Positions 1 through 9,807 of a stretch of 64,000 bases of DNA are shown here, one piece after another. Origin of the DNA: CALXXL01 sp034926605 (GTDB taxonomy: Bacteria; Verrucomicrobiota; Lentisphaeria; Victivallales; Victivallaceae); assembly GCA_034926605.1 (NCBI GenBank), contig JAYFQV010000006.1, positions 1 through 64,000 on the forward strand, written 5' to 3'. Position 1 is the stretch's first letter. Every line of letters begins with the position of its first letter. The notes beneath the pieces are model-generated. The model saw nothing but the letters and a program-made list of their open reading frames with translations, ran no database searches and was not told the origin of the DNA. Both the position numbers and the translations under genes were made by a program.

Positions 1-46
1 TTTTTCTTTTGTCATAGTACCGGAGCTCCGTCTCAAAATGCAAGAC

Positions 47-76
47 AAAAAAAAACACCGGTCCAACCCGGTGTTT
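47..76 (-). terminator. Intrinsic terminator after the GH20-like gene
   Basis: A perfect 9-bp inverted repeat (AAACACCGG / CCGGTGTTT, positions 53-61 and 68-76, 6-base loop) is followed on the minus strand by an uninterrupted run of nine T. It lies about 50 bases past the stop of the minus-strand gene ending at 129, so it most likely ends that transcript. Confidence 0.85.
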
Positions 77-95
77 CTTTATGTGACGCACTTAT

Positions 96-117
96 GTTCC
101 GCCCGTTCGGGCGGAAC
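96..117 (-). repeat. Hairpin between stop codon and terminator
   Basis: A perfect 9-bp stem (GTTCCGCCC / GGGCGGAAC) with a 4-base loop sits between the stop codon of the GH20-like gene and its terminator. No T-run follows on either strand. It may act as a 3' stabilising hairpin or be the first of two stacked terminator stems. Confidence 0.5.
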
Positions 118-128
118 GGTCCGCCGAT

Positions 129-2777
129 TCAATTTTCAAGCGTAAGAGCCGCCAGTTCCAATGGAAGCATCCGCCATCCGCCCCGCAGGGTTATGCTTTT
201 GATCTCTTTGTCGGGATGGGGATTGACGAAGCAATATCCCCGCAACACCGCATCGGAACCGGAAGCGATCTTCACACCGCGGCGCAGCGTCACGGCGCCC
301 TCGATCGCCTGCACCTGAACCCGGTCGCCCAGTTCGAACTCGCAATGAGTGCCGTCGGCATAGTTCAACATATAACTGCCCTGTTTGCCGTACGGATCTG
401 GATCGAAGATGCGGGTGGTATGCAGAAAATGCAGTTTTCCGGCCCTGGCGTTAACGGGAATGGTGACTTCCCGAGCGGAATCCGGCTGATAGCGCGAGCG
501 GACACTCACGGTATTACCCCCCATGCGGTCAAACCATACGCCGTCCACAAATCCGCAACGCCATTCGGAACCGAACGGCAGCAGGCTCTCGCCGAACGCG
601 GTGGCTTCCGGCAAGTCGATCGAGATACCGGAGGCGGACGGCACCGGACGCAGACGGTTCCAGGCTATGCGCAAAGCCTCGCACGGGTCGTCGAGCGTCT
701 GCCCGGTATTCCATGAAGAAACGCCGGCGCGGGCATAGGCGGCAACCTGATTGAACTCGCGGTCGAGAATGGTGGCGTCAGGAAAATAGCCGGCCCAAGT
801 GGTCTGAAGATAGCCGAGCGCACCAGCCAGCTTGCAGTCGCGGGCAAGATTTTCGATATTGGTGGGACGGTCCCATCCGCAGCCGATCACGGGGAAGCCT
901 TCGGCGGCCAGCACATGAACGTCCTTGTAGTAAGTCTCATCACGGTCGTATCGCCATACCGCGAACACCAGATCGCGCGGAAGCTTTGGCCGCAGCGCCG
1001 CAATATTGTGCGGCGGGCCGCCGGCGCCGATCCACTTGCTTTCGTCTCGGGTGCAAAGCATGTCCTGCCAAAGCATGACCTTCGCGCCGTGCCTGACGGC
1101 AAAGTCGTGATAGAACATCACATCGTCATAGAATATGTCGGCAAGTTTCCTGGCCTTGGTCGCCTCCCGGAACGGATAGCGCCCCTCAAGAGTCCATTCG
1201 TCGTGGCTGATATGCAGGTATTCTGGATGGTTGAAGGTTTCATAAACCTCGGACATGAAACGATCCATCAGCGGATAAAGCCCGGGATGGCCGGTAAAAT
1301 AACTGTACGGGGTCTCGGGGTCTTCGGCAAACTCGAGGTTGGCGCCGCCGTCGAACAGCCATTCCATGTGACCGAGTGTGGCGATGCAGGGAGTGCAATC
1401 TATGAAGTTGCGATTGGCATAGTCGACCAGCTCCTCAAGCTCGGACTTGCTCATACCTTTTGGATTGCGCAGTGCGGGAAAAGTGTCCCAGTGGACGCGA
1501 CTGGACTCGATCACCAGATTGTTTATGCGGCAAGGCACCAGTACGCGGTCGATCAATTCGCGGTTGAACTCGAGACTGCCGTCGGCGGAGAATATGAACA
1601 CACCGCGATATTCGAGGTCCGGATAGTCGCGTACATTCCGGAAATCGCCGCAGGAGAGTTGACGGCGAAACTCCTGAAGACCGTAAAATGCGCCGCGCGC
1701 GGTGGGAGAAGCGATGTTCAAGCCGTCCGGCGTATACTGCAAAGCAAACCCGTCCGGTTGCGGTAATCCGGCATCGGCCGGAACACACGCCACCGCCACC
1801 TCCGGCGCACCGGGCGCAGGTGAAACACCAAGCTCGTCATGATTGATGCGATCGGCGGCAAGGCCGAGCCGGGACGCATCCTCACCGGAAAAACCATCGC
1901 CTGAAACGGTAAGCGTGAAGCCATGCGAGAAATCCGGATGAACGGGCGCAAGCTCCGAGCTCTTCGGCCGTATCCGATACGGTATCGGAGAACAGTCGAC
2001 CTTCTGCTCGTATATCTGTCCGACATTTCGATGCGCGGTTTCGGCTGGCACCGGCGGCAGCTTTATGTCGGGGTTGGTCACCAGTTCGGCCTCCACCTTT
2101 ATCGTCTCCTCCACCCTTTTGCCGGGCTCGAGCGGAATGTCCACCCCCAGCCGCAAGCCGTAGCGACCTTCAAACCAGGGATTGTTGCGACACTCGGTGA
2201 GCGACAGCGGCAAGCCTGACTCCACGGATATGGTAAGCTTGGCCAGCCCGTCGGCCGAAACAAAAACAATCTTACGGAACCCGCGCGCAAAGACCGTCCC
2301 GTTTTTCTGCGGTTCGCCTATGACGCCTTCCGCCAGCGACCCGTCGGCCAGCACCGCCACGAATGCGGCACCTCCGAAATAGTCGTCCGGCATTATCATG
2401 GTAGTGTATTCGAGCGTCCCGGGCTCGCAATCCGGCTTCAAGGCACCGGAAAGTTCGATAACAGCCACGTCGCCCTCGGTGGTGACCCGATATCTTTCCG
2501 GATTGAACTTGTAATCACCGTCGAACTCGAACGAATACACCAAAGAGGCCCCGTCGCTACTTTCAACGCACCGGCCAGACGCATCGCGGTCGTAAAAATA
2601 GTGATTCCACTTGCCATCCACCGCAATCACCCGGCTGGTGACCGCCACGTTCCATAAACCATGCAGAAGCGTCAATCCCCGGCTGGGCTTGAAATCAACC
2701 GAGTACCCGCCCGCGTCCGACGCCGAGGCAAGCGCCATCCCCATGACGGCCAGCATCAGGACAAACATCTTTTTCAT
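129..2777 (-). CDS. Secreted GH20-like glycoside hydrolase (beta-N-acetylhexosaminidase-type)
   Basis: The 882-residue product opens with a signal peptide (MKKMFVLMLAVMG...). A long beta-rich N-terminal part covers about residues 25-250. A GH20b-type domain follows at about 280-375, with the typical TARGAFYGLQ segment. The (beta/alpha)8-like catalytic region begins near 384 (DYPDLEYRG). The GH20 acid/base motif, usually H-x-G-x-DE, appears as HISHDEW with D526/E527. It is much longer than classical GH20 enzymes and the region after the catalytic domain is unassigned. Export and family suggest cleavage of terminal GlcNAc/GalNAc from glycans, but substrate cannot be read from sequence. An AAGGAA ribosome site lies 7 bases before the ATG. 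The gene stands alone, divergent from gmd. Confidence 0.72.
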   Translation of the reverse strand: MKKMFVLMLAVMGMALASASDAGGYSVDFKPSRGLTLLHGLWNVAVTSRVIAVDGKWNHYFYDRDASGRCVESSDGASLVYSFEFDGDYKFNPERYRVTTEGDVAVIELSGALKPDCEPGTLEYTTMIMPDDYFGGAAFVAVLADGSLAEGVIGEPQKNGTVFARGFRKIVFVSADGLAKLTISVESGLPLSLTECRNNPWFEGRYGLRLGVDIPLEPGKRVEETIKVEAELVTNPDIKLPPVPAETAHRNVGQIYEQKVDCSPIPYRIRPKSSELAPVHPDFSHGFTLTVSGDGFSGEDASRLGLAADRINHDELGVSPAPGAPEVAVACVPADAGLPQPDGFALQYTPDGLNIASPTARGAFYGLQEFRRQLSCGDFRNVRDYPDLEYRGVFIFSADGSLEFNRELIDRVLVPCRINNLVIESSRVHWDTFPALRNPKGMSKSELEELVDYANRNFIDCTPCIATLGHMEWLFDGGANLEFAEDPETPYSYFTGHPGLYPLMDRFMSEVYETFNHPEYLHISHDEWTLEGRYPFREATKARKLADIFYDDVMFYHDFAVRHGAKVMLWQDMLCTRDESKWIGAGGPPHNIAALRPKLPRDLVFAVWRYDRDETYYKDVHVLAAEGFPVIGCGWDRPTNIENLARDCKLAGALGYLQTTWAGYFPDATILDREFNQVAAYARAGVSSWNTGQTLDDPCEALRIAWNRLRPVPSASGISIDLPEATAFGESLLPFGSEWRCGFVDGVWFDRMGGNTVSVRSRYQPDSAREVTIPVNARAGKLHFLHTTRIFDPDPYGKQGSYMLNYADGTHCEFELGDRVQVQAIEGAVTLRRGVKIASGSDAVLRGYCFVNPHPDKEIKSITLRGGWRMLPLELAALTLEN

Positions 2778-2951
2778 TATGGCATTCCTTATATATGGTA
2801 TAGTTTTACCGGGTTGAACATGGAATCGATTTAATGGCGGCCGGACAGAAATCAGCTTCTTGACACCCGAATAAGCCGTGGTGCCGGAAATTCCGCAACC
2901 ATTTTGCTTACTATAATTGCGATTTGACGGATTGCAACCCGTTTTTCATGC

Positions 2952-2979
2952 TTGACAAGCTCCTTTGTCGAAGTATATT
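2952..2979 (+). promoter_or_regulatory. Sigma70-type promoter of the polysaccharide operon
   Basis: TTGACA at 2952-2957 and TATATT at 2974-2979 are separated by 16 bases. This places transcription start near 2986, about 30 bases before the chosen gmd ATG, and excludes an in-frame start upstream at 2924. The rest of the 2778-3016 gap shows nothing else recognisable. Confidence 0.75.
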
Positions 2980-3016
2980 AAAGCGATATTGCAATAAAAA
3001 TACGGGAACAGTTTCG

Positions 3017-4069
3017 ATGAAAAAAGCTCTGATTACCGGCATAACCGGACAGGACGGCTCGTACCTGACCGAACTGCTGCTAGAAAAAGGCTACGAGGTG
3101 CACGGAATCATCCGGCGTGCCAGCAGCTTCAACACCTCGCGAATCGATCATTTGTACAAGAACCGCCACGAAAAGAACGTGTCGCTGTTTCTGCATTACG
3201 GAGACCTGACTGATTCCAGCAACCTCAACCGCCTGATCGAACATGTCGATCCATCCGAGATATACAACCTCGGTGCGCAAAGCCATGTACAAGTGTCTTT
3301 CGAAGTACCGGAGTACACCGCCGAGGTGGACGCGCTCGGCACCCTGCGCCTGCTCGACGCGATAAAAGCCTCCGGAATATCCACCAAATTCTATCAGGCC
3401 AGCACCAGCGAGCTTTACGGCAAAGTGGTGGAAGTTCCGCAAAGCGAAACCACACCGTTCTATCCCCGCAGTCCATACGCCGCAGCCAAACAGTACGGCT
3501 ACTGGATCACCAAGAATTACCGCGAGGCCTACGGTCTGCACGCCTCCAACGGCATCCTGTTCAACCACGAGTCGCCACGCCGCGGCGAAACCGTTGTGAC
3601 CCGCAAGATCACCATGGCGGCGGCCCGCATCAGCAAGGGCTCCGGCGAATGCCTGTTCATGGGCAACATCGACGCCAGGCGCGATTGGGGTTACGCTCCC
3701 GACTACGTGCGGATGATGTGGATGATGCTCCAGCAGGACACTCCCGACGACTATGTGGTAGCCACCGGCGAAATGCACACGGTGCGGGAGTTCATCGAAC
3801 GCTCGTTCGGACTGTTGGGTCTTGAAATCGTATGGGACGGCTCCGGCGTTGACGAGATAGGCCGCGACCGCGCCAGCGGAAATGTGCTGGTAAGGATCGA
3901 TCCGCGTTATTTCCGCCCCGCCGAAGTGGAACAGCTGCTGGGAGACCCGTCAAAAGCCAAGCGCCAGCTTGGCTGGGAACCCCAGGTCAAGTTCGAGGAA
4001 TTGGTGAAACTGATGGTGGAAGCCGATCTGCGCTATGTTGACAACCCGAAATATGAGTGGGGCATCTGA
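3017..4069 (+). CDS. gmd: GDP-mannose 4,6-dehydratase
   Basis: A 350-residue extended SDR enzyme that converts GDP-D-mannose to GDP-4-keto-6-deoxy-D-mannose, the first step towards GDP-L-fucose. The N-terminus has the NADP-binding motif GITGQDGSY at residues 7-15. The active-site YxxxK is in SPYAAAKQYGYW, and the family segments HYGDLTDSSNL, NHESPRRGETFV-like (NHESPRRGETVV) and RRDWGYAPDYV are all present. The ATG at 3017 is preferred because an upstream in-frame start would lie before the promoter and add a non-homologous leader. The gene leads the polysaccharide operon and is followed two bases later by fcl. Confidence 0.97.
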   Translation: MKKALITGITGQDGSYLTELLLEKGYEVHGIIRRASSFNTSRIDHLYKNRHEKNVSLFLHYGDLTDSSNLNRLIEHVDPSEIYNLGAQSHVQVSFEVPEYTAEVDALGTLRLLDAIKASGISTKFYQASTSELYGKVVEVPQSETTPFYPRSPYAAAKQYGYWITKNYREAYGLHASNGILFNHESPRRGETVVTRKITMAAARISKGSGECLFMGNIDARRDWGYAPDYVRMMWMMLQQDTPDDYVVATGEMHTVREFIERSFGLLGLEIVWDGSGVDEIGRDRASGNVLVRIDPRYFRPAEVEQLLGDPSKAKRQLGWEPQVKFEELVKLMVEADLRYVDNPKYEWGI

Positions 4070-4071
4070 AT

Positions 4072-5016
4072 ATGATCGACAAAAACGCCCGCATATTCAT
4101 CGCCGGGCACCGGGGAATGGTCGGAAGTGCCATCGTGCGCAAGTTCGAATCCGAAGGATATAAGAACATCATCAAACGCACCCACGCCGAACTTGATCTC
4201 CGCAGCCAGTCGGCCGTGGAGCGCTTCTATGAAGAAGCCAGGCCCGAGTATGTGGTGCTCGGCGCCGCCAAAGTCGGCGGTATCCGGGCCAACATGGAGC
4301 AGAAAGCGGAGTTCATGGTCGAAAATCTGGAGATCCAGAACAACGTGATCATGGGCGCCTACCGCCACGGGGTGAAAAAGCTCTGCTTCCTGGGCTCAAG
4401 CTGCATATACCCGTGCGCCTGCCCGCAGCCCATCAAGGAGGATTACCTCCTGACCGGCCTGCTGGAGCCGACCAACGAAGGCTACGCGCTGGCCAAGATA
4501 TCCGGGTACAAGCTCTGTCTGTATCTCAACGAGGAATACGGCTTCGAATCCGTGAGTCTGATGCCATGCAACCTCTACGGCACCAATGACAACTATCACC
4601 CAGAACACTCCCATGTGTTTCCAGCGCTGATCCGCCGGTTCACCGAGGCCGCCGCCAATGGCGCCAAGGTGGTGACTCTGTGGGGTGACGGCTCGGCGCT
4701 GCGCGAATTTCTCCATGTTGACGATGTGGCTCGCGCCGTGTACTATTTCATGCAGAATCACAATGACCCCAAAATCGTAAATATCGGCTATGGCAACGAC
4801 CTCTCGATCAAGGAACTCGCCGAAAAAATTGCGGCGGCATCCGGATATATCGGCGAAATCGCTTGGGACACCTCAAAACCCAACGGCATGAAGCGCAAAC
4901 TAATGGATATTTCGCGAGCCAAGGCGTTCGGCTGGCAGCCGGTTATAACGCTGGACGAAGGCATAGCACGCACCATTGCGGAGTTCCGCGCGATGCAAGG
5001 CGAATTCCGCCAGTAA
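4072..5016 (+). CDS. fcl: GDP-L-fucose synthase
   Basis: A 314-residue SDR epimerase/reductase that turns the product of Gmd into GDP-L-fucose by 3,5-epimerisation and NADPH reduction. It shows the GHRGMVGSAIV nucleotide-binding motif, the family Ser-Ser-Cys segment (FLGSSCIYP) and the Y-A-x-x-K active site (EGYALAKISGYK). An in-frame GTG at 4057 overlaps gmd, but the ATG two bases after the gmd stop fits the family N-terminus (MIDKNARIFIAG). Together with gmd it supplies activated fucose for the glycosyltransferases downstream. Confidence 0.96.
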   Translation: MIDKNARIFIAGHRGMVGSAIVRKFESEGYKNIIKRTHAELDLRSQSAVERFYEEARPEYVVLGAAKVGGIRANMEQKAEFMVENLEIQNNVIMGAYRHGVKKLCFLGSSCIYPCACPQPIKEDYLLTGLLEPTNEGYALAKISGYKLCLYLNEEYGFESVSLMPCNLYGTNDNYHPEHSHVFPALIRRFTEAAANGAKVVTLWGDGSALREFLHVDDVARAVYYFMQNHNDPKIVNIGYGNDLSIKELAEKIAAASGYIGEIAWDTSKPNGMKRKLMDISRAKAFGWQPVITLDEGIARTIAEFRAMQGEFRQ

Positions 5017-5022
5017 ACGCCA

Positions 5023-6492
5023 ATGCTAAAAAATCTCGCAAAATATGCTATCGGCCCGGTGGTGGCAATGTTGTTCGGACTGATTTCAGTACCGCTCACT
5101 ACTAATTATATCGCACCTTCCCAATATGGGGTTGCCACCTTTTTTACAACGATCTTTGATTTATTGATGATCATACTCAACTTGGGGTCGACCAGCGGAG
5201 TATTGAGATTTTTCCACGCCGAAAGTCCGGATGCCCGTCGCCGACTGTTTTTGCGGGCAATTTTGGCTCCTTCCATGATGCTCGTATTAATGTTTGTGGT
5301 AGGGTCCTTTTGTTGGCGCAAGTTTTCACTGTATATATTCAATGAAGTAACGGCAGGCGGAATGCTGCTAATGGCCCTGGCGGTTGTGTTTGGGCTGATA
5401 GAACGCTACACATCGCTGCTGCTTAGGCTCAAGGAACGTGCAGCCTTCTTTTCGTCAATCAGTATATTCAACAAGATTTTATATGTCGGGTTTGTGGTAG
5501 TTTTCATTTCGATGCGGAACTATTCGTATTTTGCAATGATTATTCCGGCAGCGTTGTCATATGTCATAACCGCAGCAGCCGGCTTCTTCGCCGAATGGCG
5601 TTTTTGGACGACGCCAAGCAAAAAAACAAAACAATTACAAGAATCCACAGTACCGGCAAAAATGTTTTTTGCATACAGCCTGCCTTTTATCTTTGCCCAA
5701 TACCTGGACTATGGATTTTCGCATATTGACAGAATCATAATAAAAACTTTCATGTCTCCGGAAGCACTTGGCATATATGGCGCCGCCACTAGGATTATTG
5801 TTTTTCTGTATATGTTGAAATATGCGCTGAATCTTTGCTGGAGTCCGGAAATTTTCAAGCAAAATGCCGAGGGCGCAAAAACCGGAAAAATAATCAAGGA
5901 AATGTTTGAAATATTTTCATTTATAAACGCCTCGGCGATTATCGCGGTAATTGCCGGATTGAATGTTTTTATGTTACTGTTCGGCCATAGATATGCCGCC
6001 GTACGCGACATTGCTCCGTTACTGGCCGTAGTACCATCAATGATGCTGTTGACCACTATATCCGAGACCGGTATAAATTTGGCAAAAAAACCGCTATATC
6101 ATTTGCTCGTTGGCGGGTTGATATGTATATTGCAAGCAGTATTAGCATGTGTGTTGATAAAGATTTGGGGGTTGCGCGGAGTTGCTGTCGCCAATGCCGC
6201 CGCCGCCATTGCGATGATGTATGGTAAAGGCATCGCATCATATTGGCTCACGGGAGCCGGTTGCGGATTATTAAGAAGTGCTCCGGTATTTATTGCGGTG
6301 CTTATTCCGGTGCTGGCCAATACATTTTGGCGTCCTCAATTATGGCTTAATTTGCTTGTGGCACTAACCGCGGAAGTGATAGTGATTATAATTTATCATT
6401 CCACAGCACTGCGCTTATGCCATTCGGGGATCAATATATTTCAAAGGGTGATAACAAAGAAGATAAGGACGCACTTGAATGTTATTTTATAA
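5023..6492 (+). CDS. Wzx-like polysaccharide flippase
   Basis: A 489-residue polytopic membrane protein of the polysaccharide transporter/MATE-like superfamily. The N-terminus (KYAIGPVVAMLFGLISVPL) and the ISPxxYG-like segment (IAPSQYGVAT) are characteristic of Wzx. Roughly 12-14 hydrophobic segments can be traced. It is expected to flip undecaprenyl-linked repeat units across the inner membrane. The coding sequence is visibly AT-richer than gmd-fcl, as is common for wzx/wzy genes. It begins 6 bases after fcl with no strong ribosome site, suggesting coupling. Confidence 0.85.
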   Translation: MLKNLAKYAIGPVVAMLFGLISVPLTTNYIAPSQYGVATFFTTIFDLLMIILNLGSTSGVLRFFHAESPDARRRLFLRAILAPSMMLVLMFVVGSFCWRKFSLYIFNEVTAGGMLLMALAVVFGLIERYTSLLLRLKERAAFFSSISIFNKILYVGFVVVFISMRNYSYFAMIIPAALSYVITAAAGFFAEWRFWTTPSKKTKQLQESTVPAKMFFAYSLPFIFAQYLDYGFSHIDRIIIKTFMSPEALGIYGAATRIIVFLYMLKYALNLCWSPEIFKQNAEGAKTGKIIKEMFEIFSFINASAIIAVIAGLNVFMLLFGHRYAAVRDIAPLLAVVPSMMLLTTISETGINLAKKPLYHLLVGGLICILQAVLACVLIKIWGLRGVAVANAAAAIAMMYGKGIASYWLTGAGCGLLRSAPVFIAVLIPVLANTFWRPQLWLNLLVALTAEVIVIIIYHSTALRLCHSGINIFQRVITKKIRTHLNVIL

Positions 6493-6557
6493 CTCAAACA
6501 TGGGTATCCGGGTTGCCGAAAACCATGACCTTTATGGCAAGGCGATGAGGTGAATGT

Positions 6558-7865
6558 ATGAATAATCTGCAAATGTTATCATATCCATCCGGGGTGCTGT
6601 TCATTTTTGTAGCAATTGCCGGAATTATTCTCTATTTTTTGTTCAGACGAATAAATGCGGAAACGTTGTCGTTGGGCTTATGCGCCTCACTGCTATTACT
6701 GCCGCTGCCGGAACTTTTCTGGTCAGAGCGAATTCTGCAATCTGTTGGATTTTTAACATACGAAAACTTAGTCCTGGTAATGACAACCGGCCTTCCTCAG
6801 GTGGCCGTACTGTCAAATGTATTCCTGCTGCTGTTCGCGGCAATACTGGCAACGTCGCTAATTTTAAGCAACTCACGACCCCGAGCAAAATTCAAGCTCA
6901 CCCTATTGGCAACAATTTATTTTGCATTTTGCTTGATGCGGCTTGAAATATCTATTGGGATGTTATTGTCGTTATACATATTTATGGTTACTATTTTGTT
7001 TGGCGAGTTCAAAGTATGGATGATAAAACCATTGTTTTTCATGAGTTATGGTATTTTCTGCATAGCCTCTTTGACCGGAGTGTTTCTTCTACCACACGTC
7101 TGCATAGACCTTGATGGAAAATGGAATGGTATAATGTTGAATGTTAACGCGTTCACTACTCCTCTGGGGTTCACTTTGATAATGTTGATCCTTTTGGATT
7201 ATTACAAACTTTGTTCTCTACGAAATACATTGTTATTGTCATTGCCTTTGCTGCTCCTGGTGCTAATGGTACGTAGCCGAGCGGCTATAATCTGTTTCAC
7301 GGCTTTGATGTTTTGTTTCCTGATGATACGGGTACATGCAACTCCATTACTGATAGTGCTGGGATTTGCGGCATTATTTGTGGCGATAATAATGGTGCCG
7401 GATGAAGAAACCGTGGACTTCAGCTCATTGACATCACTGCGATGGGATATGTGGGGGTTTTGTTTGGACGCAATCACGAAACACCCGCTTTTAGGCAATG
7501 GCGCAGACTTCTTCAAGTGGGAAAACCGGTTGGAGTTTCCGCTTCAACTACGCCACATGGGAACGGCTTTCTCAACTTTCATTCAAGTGGCAGTGTGCTT
7601 CGGCATGTTGGGATTTTCCGTCCTGGTTTTATTTTATGTAATGCTTTACAAGACACTTAGCCAACACAAGAACAAAATGATGCTGCTCTTCTTCATTCTG
7701 TTTTTTCTGCCCTGTACTGTGGAAACTTCTTTTTGGCCTCTACAATGCAATCCCAGTAATATATGCTATTTAATTTCATTATTGATTATCATCAGAATCC
7801 CGAATGAGCTTCCGATTCAAACTGTTTCGACTAAAGATGCGGAGAAGAAGCCATGTCCGGAATAA
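6558..7865 (+). CDS. O-antigen polymerase/ligase-like membrane protein (Wzy-type)
   Basis: A 435-residue protein with 10-12 predicted transmembrane segments and a larger loop late in the protein (WDMWGFCLDAITKHPLLGNG), which resembles the Wzy_C/O-antigen ligase signature with its ...P-x-x-G-x-G motif. Between a flippase and glycosyltransferases, it is the likely polymerase of the repeat unit; a WaaL-type ligase is the alternative. Base composition is AT-rich like wzx. A GAGGTG ribosome site lies about 9 bases before the ATG, and the 3' end overlaps the next gene by 13 bases. Confidence 0.75.
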   Translation: MNNLQMLSYPSGVLFIFVAIAGIILYFLFRRINAETLSLGLCASLLLLPLPELFWSERILQSVGFLTYENLVLVMTTGLPQVAVLSNVFLLLFAAILATSLILSNSRPRAKFKLTLLATIYFAFCLMRLEISIGMLLSLYIFMVTILFGEFKVWMIKPLFFMSYGIFCIASLTGVFLLPHVCIDLDGKWNGIMLNVNAFTTPLGFTLIMLILLDYYKLCSLRNTLLLSLPLLLLVLMVRSRAAIICFTALMFCFLMIRVHATPLLIVLGFAALFVAIIMVPDEETVDFSSLTSLRWDMWGFCLDAITKHPLLGNGADFFKWENRLEFPLQLRHMGTAFSTFIQVAVCFGMLGFSVLVLFYVMLYKTLSQHKNKMMLLFFILFFLPCTVETSFWPLQCNPSNICYLISLLIIIRIPNELPIQTVSTKDAEKKPCPE

Positions 7866-9046
7866 ACCATATCGGAATTTTTTCCTATTTCGATGTGTCC
7901 CATCTTGTGGATTTTTTCCCGCCGGAGGTAAGAGATGAACTTCTGGCCATGCCACATCGTTTCGCGGCAAGCGCGGTAGATAACCTGATTCTCGGATTTC
8001 ATAGACGCGGCATCAGGTTGACTTTATTCACCGTGATATGGCAGATTTCGGATTGCCGGGTTTACCACGGCGACAACATAACGCTCTGTGTTTCCCCGCT
8101 ACGTCATCGGGCAAAACTGCGGGCCGTTGATTTCTATCGCAAGGAAGTAAGAAACATGCGGCGGCAATTCTTCGAGCTTCCCGATCCGCCACAGATGGTG
8201 GAAGCTCACTGGACCTACGAATTCGCACTTGCAATTACCCGGATTCCGCTTCCAAAGTTTATTTTTTACCGCGACTGGCCGCCAACTATTTTCGGATTTT
8301 ACCGCAACTTCTACTGGTTCTGCCGTTATCTCATGGCTCAGAAGGCAATGCGGATAAAGAACGCCTGCTACGTCGCAAATTCCACCTACATGCAGAAGCT
8401 GGTGGAGGACAAGTTCGGTAAAACGATTCCGGTGTTGCCCAATCCTCTGGATGACGATTTTTTCACCTCACCACGTACCGGTCGTGGCGATAATGAGACA
8501 CTGCTGTTCATTGGCAATTCCGGACGGCGAAAGAATCTCGAAACCCTGCTTGAGGCCATGGCCGGTCTAAGAGACAAACGCCCGGGAATCTCTCTGCGGG
8601 TCGCCGGAATCGCGCCGGAAGAACCGGAAGCGGTACAATGGAAAAACCGCGGCCTTGCCGCCAATGTTGAATTTCTTGGTCAAATACCGCGGTCCAAGAT
8701 AGTGGAGGAACTTGACCGGGCCGCAATACTCGTTCATCCTGCATTGGAGGAAACTTTCGGTAATGTCCTGCTTGAAGCAATGGCGCGCGGGTTGCCGACG
8801 GTTGCAGGCGAAGTTGCGGGCGCGGTACCGGAGGTGTTGGATCACGGCAAGGCCGGAATACTGTGCGATGTGACAAAATCCGAGAGTATTATAAATGCCG
8901 TAAACCGTCTGCTGGATTCCGAGGAATGCTATGCTGGTTTTTCCGTCGCCGGATTCAATTTCAGCCACGACAACTTCAGCTTATCCCGGGTGATCGACCG
9001 CCATTTGGCATTATATGAACGCTATATGTACCAGCCGTCAAAATGA
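7853..9046 (+). CDS. Glycosyltransferase family 4 (GT-B)
   Basis: A 397-residue protein whose C-terminal half is a clear GT1/GT4 domain: FIGNSGRRKNLETLLEA begins it near residue 220, and the E-x7-E signature is in ALEETFGNVLLEAMARGLP, followed by VAGAVPEVLDHGKAGIL. The N-terminal acceptor domain is divergent. It transfers a nucleotide-sugar residue onto the lipid-linked repeat unit in the cytoplasm; donor and linkage cannot be predicted. It overlaps the polymerase gene by 13 bases and the next gene by 4, indicating a tight operon. GC content returns to the level of the flanks. Confidence 0.85.
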   Translation: MSGINHIGIFSYFDVSHLVDFFPPEVRDELLAMPHRFAASAVDNLILGFHRRGIRLTLFTVIWQISDCRVYHGDNITLCVSPLRHRAKLRAVDFYRKEVRNMRRQFFELPDPPQMVEAHWTYEFALAITRIPLPKFIFYRDWPPTIFGFYRNFYWFCRYLMAQKAMRIKNACYVANSTYMQKLVEDKFGKTIPVLPNPLDDDFFTSPRTGRGDNETLLFIGNSGRRKNLETLLEAMAGLRDKRPGISLRVAGIAPEEPEAVQWKNRGLAANVEFLGQIPRSKIVEELDRAAILVHPALEETFGNVLLEAMARGLPTVAGEVAGAVPEVLDHGKAGILCDVTKSESIINAVNRLLDSEECYAGFSVAGFNFSHDNFSLSRVIDRHLALYERYMYQPSK

Positions 9047-9807
9047 AACTTTCATACAAACTGCTGTTGCTATTTGTCGCCGCCCTTGCATTGCGCGCAT
9101 CGGTTGCGTTGCTACTGCCATTTCCCAGTCGCGACGCGATTACTTATTGCACCATTGCACAAGACATGGCCACCGGAAACCCGGCCGGAGCGGTAAAGCT
9201 GGGAGAAAAACGAATACCACCTCTGATGCCTCTGACCATGGCGGCGGGAACCAAGCTGGGTGTGCCGGTATTTTTGACCGGCACGATGCTTGCATCACTT
9301 GCCGGGGCGCTGGTCCCGATACTGGCATTTCTTATAGCCCGAAAGCTGTTGAAAGATGAGAGACTGGCCTGGGCGGCGGCAATATTGCTTACGCTGCTGC
9401 CATCGGCGGTCGAACAAAGTGCCAACGCCATGCGTGATCAGTCATATGTCGCTTTGATGCTCGGTGTAGTGCTGGCCGGGATTAAGGTTTATGACAGTCG
9501 ATCGTGGAGTAAAAGATGGCTGATGGCGCTGATGGCCGGAATCCTTACCGGACTGGCGCTGACAGTTCGTCGGGAAGCGGTGGAGCTGTTGTTGTTTTTC
9601 TCTCTTGCGCCGCTGGCGGCCGTCTTGTTCAAGCCCCGGACATGGCGATGTGCGGCAGTTCTGCCGGGATTCTGGCTGGCAACTGTATTGATTGTCTCGC
9701 TGGTAATTCGGTGGTATTCGGCATATTCTCCGACCCCGTTGAAATTCGTGTGGGACAAACGCCCAGGAAAATTCATCGAAAAAGTCATGGGTGACCAAGA
9801 TGTATGA
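9043..9807 (+). CDS. N-terminal part of a GT-C (GT39/PMT-like) membrane glycosyltransferase
   Basis: A 254-residue frame beginning with a transmembrane helix (KLLLLFVAALALRASVALL), then a first loop with the acidic residue expected in polyprenyl-phosphate-dependent GT-C enzymes (SRDAITYCTIAQDMATG), followed by several more helices. It stops at a TGA (9805-9807) in the middle of what looks like a continuous multi-pass protein. The next frame overlaps it by 17 bases and resumes at once with hydrophobic helices. Either one gene has been split by a frameshift or two coupled polypeptides are made. Start ATG overlaps the previous stop. Confidence 0.7.
   Translation: MKLSYKLLLLFVAALALRASVALLLPFPSRDAITYCTIAQDMATGNPAGAVKLGEKRIPPLMPLTMAAGTKLGVPVFLTGTMLASLAGALVPILAFLIARKLLKDERLAWAAAILLTLLPSAVEQSANAMRDQSYVALMLGVVLAGIKVYDSRSWSKRWLMALMAGILTGLALTVRREAVELLLFFSLAPLAAVLFKPRTWRCAAVLPGFWLATVLIVSLVIRWYSAYSPTPLKFVWDKRPGKFIEKVMGDQDV

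Noticed and set aside
2924..3016. Upstream in-frame start for gmd
   Set aside because: The extra 31 residues precede a near-perfect promoter and do not resemble Gmd; the ATG at 3017 gives the family N-terminus.
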